In this document: positions 1 through 5,634 of the stretch, piece by piece
Layout: every line of letters starts with the position of its first letter
How positions within the stretch are numbered: the first letter of the stretch is position 1
Source: JBFHNV01 sp965365655
GTDB taxonomy: Bacteria; Pseudomonadota; Gammaproteobacteria; HK1
Assembly: GCA_965365655.1 (NCBI GenBank)
Contig: CBDUCN010000273.1
Coordinates: forward strand, 1 to 7,363
DNA: 7,363 nt
Direction of reading: 5' to 3'
Notes under the pieces: model-generated
What the model saw: the letters and a program-made list of their open reading frames with translations, nothing else
Databases searched by the model: none
What the model was told of the DNA's origin: nothing
Translations under genes and position numbers: made by a program

Positions 1-344
1 AGCTCGCGGGACAGCTCCTGCGCGCGCTCGAGCTGCCCGGGGCTCATGCGGTGCGCCACCGCGTCGCGGTTGCGGCGCGCGACGTCTTCCCCGGCCGCCG
101 CGGCGACGTTGTACCAGGCATAGGCCTGAACGTAGTCCTGGGGCACGCCGCGCCCGGTGCCGTACATGAAGCCCAGGTTGCACTGTGCGCCGGCGTGCCC
201 GCGTCCGGCCGCCTCCCGGTACCAGCGCACCGCGTCGGCGTAGCTCTGCGCGCACCCGAGCCCGAGGCCGCGCATCTGCCCGAGCCGGAAGCACGCCTGG
301 GCGTCCCCGGCGTCGGCCCCGTCGCGGGCCTGCTGGTGGCTCAT
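1..344 (-). CDS. Sel1-like repeat protein, C-terminus cut by the window edge
   Basis: Reading the minus strand from the ATG at 344 gives 114 residues with no stop before the edge. The visible protein carries Sel1-type (TPR-like) repeats. A degenerate first unit is followed by a clear one around residues 36-75, with the hallmarks DAVRWYREAAGRGHAGAQ, LGFMYGTGRGVPQDY and AYAWYNVAAAAGE. The tail, with MSPGQLERAQELSRE, resembles the usual last helix of short Sel1 proteins, so probably little is missing. Sel1 repeats form helical protein-interaction scaffolds; no enzymatic residue is seen, and the partner is unknown. No signal peptide is visible. The start is uncertain: a GTG at 362-360 would add six residues and has a GGGGA about 7 bases upstream, whereas the ATG lacks a clear ribosome site. 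The gene diverges from the AAA+ ATPase gene. Confidence 0.8.
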   Translation of the reverse strand, partial: MSHQQARDGADAGDAQACFRLGQMRGLGLGCAQSYADAVRWYREAAGRGHAGAQCNLGFMYGTGRGVPQDYVQAYAWYNVAAAAGEDVARRNRDAVAHRMSPGQLERAQELSRE

Positions 345-429
345 GCTGAAGTCGTGAATCACCGGCGCCGTCCCCGTCGCGATCGAAACGGCCGCAGTCT
401 GAACCACAAACGCGCGCAGGGCACGACCG

Positions 430-447
430 CGCGACGCGCGCGTCGCG
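430..447. repeat. Perfect 18-bp palindrome
   Basis: CGCGACGCGCGCGTCGCG equals its own reverse complement. It lies about 70-85 bp upstream of the Sel1 gene start and is followed at once by a GCCCC/GGGGC hairpin at 449-462. It could be an operator or a chance product of high GC content; no family of binding sites is recognised. Confidence 0.5.
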
Positions 448-719
448 GGCCCCGTGCGGGGCAATCGGTCCCGCGGGCGCTCCCACGGCCCGCTGGCCCG
501 GCGGTGCCGGGGCAGCGCGCACCGGGTGCGGCCGGACCGCCCCGCGACCGCCTACGGCACCCCGGTTCCCGCGGCGCCGTCGCGAACCCGGGCCGGCATC
601 GGTACCCGCGAAGCGCCGGATGCCGCCGTGCCCGTCGAGCCTGCGTCGCGCACGCGGCAAGCCCGGACCCGGGACCCGGGACGTGGCCCACGGCGCGCCG
701 CTTCGCTAGCATCCGCCGC

Positions 720-727
720 GGAGGTGA
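720..727 (+). promoter_or_regulatory. Shine-Dalgarno site that fixes the ATPase start
   Basis: GGAGGTGA is a near-perfect anti-16S match five bases before the ATG at 733. It argues for that start over an upstream in-frame ATG at 454, which would add 93 low-complexity residues. Confidence 0.85.
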
Positions 728-732
728 CGACG

Positions 733-2205
733 ATGCCCGAGCTGCGCGATCTCGAACTGCTGCTGCGCGCCGACGTGCCCATCCTGGTGATCGAGACCCG
801 GGAGGAGCGCCGCGTGCTGGAGCTGTTCGGGCGGCTCACGCTGATCATGCCGCGGCCGCTGTTCCACTGGACGGTGACCGAGGGCCTGCGCCGCGCCGAC
901 GTGGACATGGGGACGCAGGCGCACGCCCGCGACCCGGAGGAGCTGCTGGGCCAGATCAAGAGCACCCGCAAGCCGGGCATCTACCTGCTCAGCGACTTCC
1001 ATCCGTTCATGGACCAGGCGGTGATCGTGCGCTACCTGAAGGACATCGCACTGGCCTTCCCGGATCTGGGCCACACCCTGGTGCTGGTCTCCCACGAGAT
1101 CGACGTTCCGGACGAGATCGCGTGGCTGTGCACGCGCTTCCAGATGGCGATCCCCGACCGCAAGCAGCTCGAGCAGATCGTGCTCGGCGAGGCGCGGGCC
1201 TGGTCCGGGCGCCACCCGGGCCGCAACGTGCGCACGAGCCGCGAGCACATGGCGCGGCTGGTGGACAACCTCGCCGGGCTGCCGGTCAGCGACGCGCGGC
1301 GCCTCGCGCGCGGCGCGATCGAGGACGACGGCGCGATCACGGAGACCGACCTGCCGCGCGTGAACCGCGCGAAGTTCGACCTGCTGGGGCGCGACGGCGT
1401 GCTGTCCTTCGAATTCGACACCGCGCATTTCGGCGACGTCGGCGGGCTTGCCGGGCTCAAGCGGTGGCTGGAGCTGCGCGAGGCGGTGTTCCGCGGCGAC
1501 GCGAAGGGCCTCGACCGGCCGAAGGGCGTGATGCTGCTCGGGGTGCAGGGCTGCGGCAAGAGCCTGGCCGCGAAGGCGGTCGCGGGGAGCTGGGGCGTGC
1601 CGCTGCTGCGCCTGGACTTCGGCACCCTGTACAACAAGTTCCACGGCGAGACCGAGCGCAACCTGCGCGAGTCGCTGCGCCAGGCCGAGGCGATGGCGCC
1701 CTGCGTGCTGTGGATCGACGAGATCGAGAAGGGCGTGGGCAGCGACGGCATGGACGGCGGCGTGTCGAAGCGCGTGCTGGGCACGCTGCTGACCTGGATG
1801 GCCGAGAACCGCGCCCCGGTGTTCATGGTGGCGACCGCCAACGACATCCAGAGCCTGCCGCCGGAGCTGCTGCGCAAGGGCCGGGTGGACGAGATCTTCT
1901 TCGTGGACCTTCCGGACGAGGCGACGCGCGAGGTCATCCTGCGCATTCACGCCGAGCGCCGGGACGTCGACCCGCAGGCGCTGGACCTCGCGGGCGCCGC
2001 CGCGCTGGCGGACGGGTTCTCCGGCTCCGAGCTCGAGCAGGCGATGGTGTCCACGCTGTACGCCGCGCGCGCGCACGGCGAGCCGCCGTCGGCGCGGCTG
2101 CTGCGCGAGGAGATCGGGCGCACCCGTCCGCTGTCGGTGGTGATGGCGGAGCGCATCGCCGAGCTCAGGCGCTGGGCGTCGGCGCGCACCGTGCCGGCGA
2201 ACTGA
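733..2205 (+). CDS. AAA+ ATPase, Ycf46 family
   Basis: This 490-residue protein matches the layout of the Ycf46 ATPases known from cyanobacteria and plastids and also found in other bacteria. An N-terminal domain (about residues 1-200) opens with RDLELLLRADVPILVIETRE. The AAA+ module follows: Walker A GVQGCGKS at 270-277, Walker B VLWIDEIEK at 325-333 (D329, E330), sensor-1 segment VATAND at 366-371, arginine-finger region LLRKGRVDE at 379-387 (R384), and the lid motif FSGSELEQA at 429-437. All residues needed for ATP hydrolysis are present. No membrane segment or signal peptide is seen, so it should be cytoplasmic. Ycf46 has been linked to carbon-use and photosynthesis regulation in cyanobacteria; its role in a presumed heterotroph is unknown. 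Length is normal for the family. The start is set by GGAGGTGA at 720-727. The gene stands alone; the next gene lies 220 bp downstream, beyond an inverted-repeat element. Confidence 0.88.
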   Translation: MPELRDLELLLRADVPILVIETREERRVLELFGRLTLIMPRPLFHWTVTEGLRRADVDMGTQAHARDPEELLGQIKSTRKPGIYLLSDFHPFMDQAVIVRYLKDIALAFPDLGHTLVLVSHEIDVPDEIAWLCTRFQMAIPDRKQLEQIVLGEARAWSGRHPGRNVRTSREHMARLVDNLAGLPVSDARRLARGAIEDDGAITETDLPRVNRAKFDLLGRDGVLSFEFDTAHFGDVGGLAGLKRWLELREAVFRGDAKGLDRPKGVMLLGVQGCGKSLAAKAVAGSWGVPLLRLDFGTLYNKFHGETERNLRESLRQAEAMAPCVLWIDEIEKGVGSDGMDGGVSKRVLGTLLTWMAENRAPVFMVATANDIQSLPPELLRKGRVDEIFFVDLPDEATREVILRIHAERRDVDPQALDLAGAAALADGFSGSELEQAMVSTLYAARAHGEPPSARLLREEIGRTRPLSVVMAERIAELRRWASARTVPAN

Positions 2206-2264
2206 CGGCGCGCGGCGCCGCGTCCACCGCCGCACCCTTGCCCCGGATCCACGGCATCCCCACA

Positions 2265-2405
2265 CTGCGCGGGAGAAACGGGAAAACGGGGACAGTTCAC
2301 CAATTTCCAGCGCCCGAGCACACCGGTCCGCTATGCGATGACGCCGTATCCGTCTTGGCGCCTCAAAGGAAATTCGTGAACTGTCCCCGTTTTCCCGCCG
2401 CGCAG
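2265..2405. repeat. 141-bp inverted-repeat element (REP/MITE-like)
   Basis: Two 30-nt arms, 2279-2308 and 2368-2397, are inverted copies with a single mismatch (CACC in the left arm against CACG in the reverse-complemented right arm). Each contains the core ACGGGGACAGTTCAC. Beyond them, CTGCGCGG at 2265-2272 pairs with CCGCGCAG at 2398-2405, if a six-base insertion (GAGAAA) in the left arm is allowed. The 59-nt centre holds a possible small stem (GCGCC 2310-2314 with GGCGC 2357-2361). The arms are richer in A/T than the surroundings. From memory, cores of this GGGGACAGT type recur in many proteobacterial genomes beside REP-associated tyrosine transposase genes, but no transposase is present here. 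As RNA it would fold into a very long hairpin, which could end transcription from the ATPase gene or shape the doeA leader. Confidence 0.85.
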
Positions 2406-2425
2406 GCAATGCCGCTGGAGCGAAC

Positions 2426-3610
2426 ATGAGCGTCAACGAGTATCCGGCCTTCTCCGTCGACGAGTACCACGCCCGCCTCGGCGCGGTGCGCGCGCGCATG
2501 GAGGCCGCGGGAATCGACACCCTGGTCTCGGTGAATCCGGGCCACATGGGCTACCTGACCGGCTACGACGGCTGGTCGTTCTACGTGCACCAGTGCGTGA
2601 TCGTGTCGCTCGCGCTCGACGAGCCGCTGTGGATAGGACGCATGATGGACGCCAACGCGGCGCGGGTGACCACGTGGCTGGGCGAGGACTCCATCGTCGG
2701 CTACCCCGACAACTACGTGCAGTCCTTCGAGCGCCACCCGATGGACTTCGTCGCCGGGCTGCTGCGCGAGCGCGGCCTCGGCGGCGGGTGCGTCGGCGTC
2801 GAGGAGGACACCGCCTACTACACGGCGCGCTGCCACGCGCGGCTCACCGCCGGGCTCCCCGACGCCACCTTCCGCGATGCGACCAACCTCGTGGCCTGGG
2901 TGAAGTGCGTGAAGAGCGACGCCGAGCTCGCGCTGATGCGCCAGGCCGCGCGCATCATCGAGAAGACGATGGCCGTGGGCATCGACATGGTGCGCCCCGG
3001 GGTACGCCAGTGCGACGCCGCGGCCGCGATCCTGCAGGCGCAGGTGGCGGGCGAGCCCGACGCCGGCGGCGACTACCCCGCCATCATGCCGATGCTGCCG
3101 TCGGGGCTGGGCACGTCGACGCCGCACCTGACGTGGACCGACCAGCCCTTCCGCGCCGGCGAGGCGACGATCCTGGAGCTCGCCGGGGTGCGCAAGCGCT
3201 ACCACTGCCCGATGGCGCGCACCGTGCACCTGGGCCCGCCGCCGACGCGCCTCGCGGACACCGCGAAGGTCGTGGTCGAGGGGCTGAACGCCGCCATCGA
3301 GGCGGCGCGGCCGGGGCGCGTGTGCGAGGACGTGGAGGCAGCCTGGCGCGGCGTGATCTCGCGCCACGGCATCGTGAAGGACTCGCGGATGGGTTACTCG
3401 TGCGGCCTGTCGTACCCGCCCGACTGGGGCGAGGGCACGCTGAGCCTGCGCCCCGGGGACCGCACGGAGCTACGCCCCGGGATGACCATCCACGTGATGC
3501 CCGGCGTGTGGCTGGACGACTGGGGCATCGAGATCAGCGAGTGCGTCGAGATCACCGCGCAGGGCGCCCGGCGCTTCTGCGACTTCCCGCAGGAGCTGGT
3601 CGTGAAGTAG
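2426..3610 (+). CDS. doeA: Ectoine hydrolase (DoeA/EutD), M24 creatinase-fold
   Basis: This 394-residue protein has the two-domain creatinase/M24 architecture: N-terminal domain about 1-155, pita-bread catalytic domain about 165-394. It carries segments typical of DoeA/EutD: GYDGWSFYVHQC (46-57), HPMDF (104-108), GDYPAI (215-220), PHLTW (233-237), KRYHCPMARTV (257-267), YPPDWGEGTLSLRPGD (330-345) and LDDWGIEI (363-370). DoeA opens the ectoine ring to N-acetyl-diaminobutyrate in the cytoplasm. The first two M24 metal-ligand aspartates are replaced by E251 and P262, spaced 11 apart as in true metallopeptidases, which fits metal-free hydrolysis. E251 lies where EutD has its catalytic glutamate (Glu255, from memory). 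The start is supported by GGAG at 2417-2420, five bases before the ATG. The usual partner, deacetylase doeB, is not in the window. A related creatinase-fold hydrolase of other specificity is the alternative. Confidence 0.85.
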   Translation: MSVNEYPAFSVDEYHARLGAVRARMEAAGIDTLVSVNPGHMGYLTGYDGWSFYVHQCVIVSLALDEPLWIGRMMDANAARVTTWLGEDSIVGYPDNYVQSFERHPMDFVAGLLRERGLGGGCVGVEEDTAYYTARCHARLTAGLPDATFRDATNLVAWVKCVKSDAELALMRQAARIIEKTMAVGIDMVRPGVRQCDAAAAILQAQVAGEPDAGGDYPAIMPMLPSGLGTSTPHLTWTDQPFRAGEATILELAGVRKRYHCPMARTVHLGPPPTRLADTAKVVVEGLNAAIEAARPGRVCEDVEAAWRGVISRHGIVKDSRMGYSCGLSYPPDWGEGTLSLRPGDRTELRPGMTIHVMPGVWLDDWGIEISECVEITAQGARRFCDFPQELVVK

Positions 3611-3616
3611 CCCCGG

Positions 3617-4015
3617 TCAGCCGTCGGTCTCGACGGCGCCGCCGGTCTTCTTCCAGGCGCCGAAGCCGCCCTCGAAGTGGCACGCGTTCTCGAGGCCGAT
3701 GCGCTGCGCGGCCTGCACGGTGAGCGCGGAGCGCCAGCCGGCCGCGCAGAAGAACACGAAGCGCTTGTCCTGGTCGAACACGTCCTTGTGGTACTTGCTG
3801 CCGGGGTCGATCCAGAACTCCGCCATCCCGCGGGGCATGTGGAACGCGCCGGGGATGCGGCCGTCGCGCTTGAGCTCGCGGATGTCGCGGATGTCGACGA
3901 ACACCACGTCGTCCCGCCCGTGCAGCGCCTTCGCCTGCTCGACGTCGATGGTCTCGATCTCGTCGTACGCCGCCTTCACCATCTCGTCGACGCTGGTCTT
4001 CACGTTCACGGTCAT
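3617..4015 (-). CDS. Single-domain rhodanese-like protein
   Basis: The 132-residue protein holds one rhodanese domain covering about residues 20-125. Landmarks are the substrate-entry motif FVDIRDIRELKRDGRIPGAFHMPRG (read as two adjoining parts, residues 39-50 and 51-63), the active-site loop CAAGWRS at 90-96 with nucleophile C90, and the closing HFEGGFGAWKK segment. Proteins of this class carry a cysteine persulfide and pass sulfur to an acceptor such as thiol or cyanide; the real acceptor here is unknown. No signal peptide or membrane segment is visible, so it should be cytoplasmic. Its N-terminal 20 residues are a short helical lead-in. The start has AGGAGG at 4027-4032, with a rather long gap of 11 bases. 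It converges on doeA with six bases between the stop codons. A functional link to ectoine or creatine use is not evident. Confidence 0.88.
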   Translation of the reverse strand: MTVNVKTSVDEMVKAAYDEIETIDVEQAKALHGRDDVVFVDIRDIRELKRDGRIPGAFHMPRGMAEFWIDPGSKYHKDVFDQDKRFVFFCAAGWRSALTVQAAQRIGLENACHFEGGFGAWKKTGGAVETDG

Positions 4016-4051
4016 CGTCGGTCCTGCCTCCTGGCCCGGGGGACCGGCAGT

Positions 4052-4199
4052 CTAAATAGCCGTGCGTAACCGTGCTACACGTGCCTTTCAGCCTGGTCCC
4101 CTCCCCCTCGTGACGAGGGGGAGGGATAGGGACGGGGAGTCGGCAAGGAGCTCGCAAGCGGAGCCACGACGTGTAGCACGATTCGGAACAGCTATTTAG
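4052..4199. repeat. 148-bp inverted-repeat element with nested hairpin
   Basis: The ends form a composite inverted repeat. CTAAATAGC at 4052-4060 pairs with GCTATTTAG at 4191-4199, and CGTGCTACACGT at 4071-4082 pairs with ACGTGTAGCACG at 4169-4180. The two paired blocks are separated by exactly 10 unmatched bases on each side, so the arms are 31 nt with a diverged or binding-site-like centre. Inside lies a 13-bp hairpin at 4099-4125. The A/T-rich outer block contrasts with the GC-rich host sequence. There is no internal reading frame of note, so this looks like a non-autonomous repeat (MITE or REP-like). It occupies the start side of the rhodanese gene. Confidence 0.8.
4099..4125. repeat. 13-bp perfect hairpin, C-rich/G-rich arms
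   Basis: CCCTCCCCCTCGT at 4099-4111 is the exact reverse complement of ACGAGGGGGAGGG at 4113-4125, with a single G at the centre. It lies within the larger element at 4052-4199. Similar CCCTCCCCCTCG...CGAGGGGGAGGG palindromes are common dispersed repeats in GC-rich proteobacteria (from memory). No T-run follows on either strand, so a classical terminator is less likely. Confidence 0.85.
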
Positions 4200-4372
4200 C
4201 AGGCGCCCCGCGCGGCACGGCGCAACGGGCGCCCCGCTCGACGGGGCCGCCGGCGGGAACCGGGATCGTCGCCGCGGCGCGCGACGCACGCCGCGGTTTC
4301 GCGCCCCCCGCGTTGTTGATTACCCTACGCCCACGCGCAGGCCGCGACCGCGGCCGAGGGTCGGCCATCGTC

Positions 4373-5377
4373 ATGAACCAGGGCGACGCGACGCGGGCCC
4401 AGCCGCCCGCCGGGACCGCACAACGGCTGCGCCGCATCGGCTTCCTGCTGGTGCCGGAATTCACCCTGATCGCGTTCACGTCGGCCGTGGAGCCGCTGCG
4501 CATGGCCAACCGCGTCGCCGGCCGCCGGCTCTACGAGTGGCAGATGCTGAGCGTGGACGGCGGCCCCGTGCACGCCAGCAACGGCCTGATCTTCACCGCG
4601 GACGTCGCGCTCGCGGACGCGTCGAACCTGGACCTGGTGCTGGTGTGCGCCGGCGAGCGGATCACCCAGCACACGGACCGCCCCCTGCTCGCGGGTCTGC
4701 GCCGCCTCGCCCAGTGGGCGCCGCGCATCGGCGCGCTGTGCACGGCCAGCCACGCGCTGGCCCGTGCCGGGCTGCTGGACGGCTACCGCTGCACGATCCA
4801 CTGGGAGAACCTCGCGAGCTTCCGCGAGGAGTTCCCGCAGGTGGTGGTCTCGCAGGAGCTGTTCGAGATCGACCGCGACCGCTACACCTGCTCCGGCGGC
4901 ACCGCGCCGCTGGACCTGATGCTCAACATCATCCGCCGCGACCACGGCGCGGCGCTCGCGACCGCGATCTCCGAGGAGTTCCTGTGCGAGCGCATCCGCG
5001 GGCGCCACGACCGGCAGCGGATCCCGCTTCGACTCACGCTGGGCACCAGCCAGCCGAAGCTGATGGAAGCGGTCGCGCTGATGGAAGCCAACCTCGAGGA
5101 GCCGATGAGCCTCGACGAGCTGTCCCACGCGGTCGGCCTGTCGCGCCGCCAGCTCGAGCGCCTGTTCCAGAAATACCTGAGCTGCGCCCCCACCCGCTAC
5201 TACCTGGACCTGCGCCTGCACAAGGCCCGCCAGCTGCTGCTGCAGACCGGCATGAGCGTCGTCGACGTGGCCATCGCGTGCGGCTTCGTCTCCGCACCGC
5301 ACTTCAGCAAGTGCTACCGCGACTACTACGGCAAGCCGCCGCGCGACGAGCGGCGCAGGAAGGACGGCGACGGCTGA
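4373..5377 (+). CDS. GlxA-family AraC-type regulator with amidotransferase-like domain
   Basis: This 334-residue regulator has two parts. An N-terminal DJ-1/PfpI (class I glutamine amidotransferase-like) domain, about residues 20-200, contains the nucleophile-elbow-like segment GALCTASHALARAGLLDG (C123), then HWENL and YTCSGGTAPLDLML. A C-terminal AraC DNA-binding domain, about 228-325, has one helix-turn-helix at 246-265 (SLDELSHAVGLSRRQLERLF) and a second at 295-317 (VAIACGFVSAPHFSKCYRDYYG region). Such regulators (GbdR, CdhR, SouR and the creatine regulator CahR of Pseudomonas) sense small quaternary or methylated amines and activate their catabolic genes. The nearby creatinase and ectoine hydrolase genes make creatine or a related solute a plausible ligand; that is inference. 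The ATG at 4373 is preferred, with GAGGG at 4356-4360; an in-frame TTG at 4313 would add a disordered lead. The gene converges on the FAD oxidase gene. Confidence 0.9.
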   Translation: MNQGDATRAQPPAGTAQRLRRIGFLLVPEFTLIAFTSAVEPLRMANRVAGRRLYEWQMLSVDGGPVHASNGLIFTADVALADASNLDLVLVCAGERITQHTDRPLLAGLRRLAQWAPRIGALCTASHALARAGLLDGYRCTIHWENLASFREEFPQVVVSQELFEIDRDRYTCSGGTAPLDLMLNIIRRDHGAALATAISEEFLCERIRGRHDRQRIPLRLTLGTSQPKLMEAVALMEANLEEPMSLDELSHAVGLSRRQLERLFQKYLSCAPTRYYLDLRLHKARQLLLQTGMSVVDVAIACGFVSAPHFSKCYRDYYGKPPRDERRRKDGDG

Positions 5378-5392
5378 GCGCTCGCGAATCCT

Positions 5393-5447
5393 TCACCGGC
5401 CCGCCGCGCGTGCCGTGCGAAGAGATTCACGCGCTCCGGGCCGGTGA
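5393..5447. terminator. Long two-part hairpin after the regulator gene, possible terminator
   Basis: TCACCGGCCCG at 5393-5403 pairs perfectly with CGGGCCGGTGA at 5437-5447. After a two-base mismatch, GCGCGTG at 5406-5412 pairs with CACGCGC at 5428-5434, leaving a 15-nt loop. This makes an 18-bp stem that begins 15 bases after the regulator stop codon, in a convergent gap. Position and strength fit a transcription barrier acting on either strand, but no T-run follows, so it may instead be a REP-like repeat. Confidence 0.55.
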
Positions 5448-5504
5448 CGCCGTCACGCAGCCTGCTGCGACGGCGCGCGAAGCATTCATGAGGTCCGGGA
5501 CGGT
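5417..5504 (+). repeat. Pair of degenerate direct repeats, about 29 nt
   Basis: Copies at 5417-5445 and 5477-5504 start exactly 60 bases apart and share GCGAAG, ATTCA, TCCGGG and CGGT in the same order, about 23 of 29 positions with one gap. The first copy overlaps the right half of the hairpin at 5393-5447. A weaker third match, GCGAA followed by TTCACCGGCCCG, begins near 5384. They lie in the 257-bp convergent gap 5378-5634, which otherwise shows no gene; a GCCGCC/GGCGGC stem at 5597-5618 is the only other structure seen. Confidence 0.45.
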
Positions 5505-5634
5505 TTCCGGCGCCCCAGCCGATGCCGCGGTCACCGGCCGGCGCGGCACCCGCGCGTGCGTGTGCGCGCCGTCGAGCAGCGCCGTAGCCACGCCCGGCCG
5601 CCGACGGTCACGGGCGGCGACGCGACCCCGGCCT

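Larger units (their letters stand above)
345..732. other. 388-bp divergent intergenic region, GC-rich, no gene seen
   Basis: This gap separates the divergent Sel1 and ATPase starts, so it should hold both promoters. I see no convincing -35/-10 pair; the best -10-like string is TAGCAT at 707-712, without a good -35. It does hold a perfect 18-bp palindrome at 430-447, a small hairpin directly after it (GCCCC at 449-453 with GGGGC at 458-462), and a short heptad run of CCCGGGA-type units around 662-682. Frames that stay open here are Arg/Ala/Pro/Gly-rich and resemble no family, so I treat the region as non-coding. Confidence 0.6.
4016..4372. other. 357-bp divergent intergenic region with inserted repeat
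   Basis: This gap lies between the divergent rhodanese and AraC-type regulator genes. Its left two-fifths is the inverted-repeat element at 4052-4199. The remaining 4200-4372 is GC-rich and shows no gene; a TTG at 4313 is in frame with the regulator but gives no family-like extension. The promoters of both genes must lie here. I see no clear -35/-10 pair; TACCCT at 4321-4326 is only a weak -10 candidate. Confidence 0.6.

Noticed and set aside
454..732. N-terminal extension of the ATPase from an upstream ATG
   Set aside because: The 93 extra residues are Arg/Pro-rich noise; the GGAGGTGA site and the family start agree on 733.
51..2429. 792-codon plus-strand open frame from the left edge
   Set aside because: It is antisense to the Sel1 gene and out of frame with the ATPase, and is Arg/Ala/Gly-rich without recognisable motifs.
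706..2547. 613-codon open frame on the minus strand opposite the AAA+ ATPase
   Set aside because: It is rich in Arg, Ala, His and Gln and matches no family; it is the antisense shadow of a high-GC gene with clear ATPase motifs on the plus strand.
3677..4069. Plus-strand frame opposite the rhodanese gene
   Set aside because: Antisense shadow; the minus strand encodes a full rhodanese domain with an active-site cysteine.
4313..4372. TTG start for the AraC-type regulator
   Set aside because: The ATG at 4373 already gives a full family-length protein with a ribosome site, and the extension is Arg/Gly-rich without homology.
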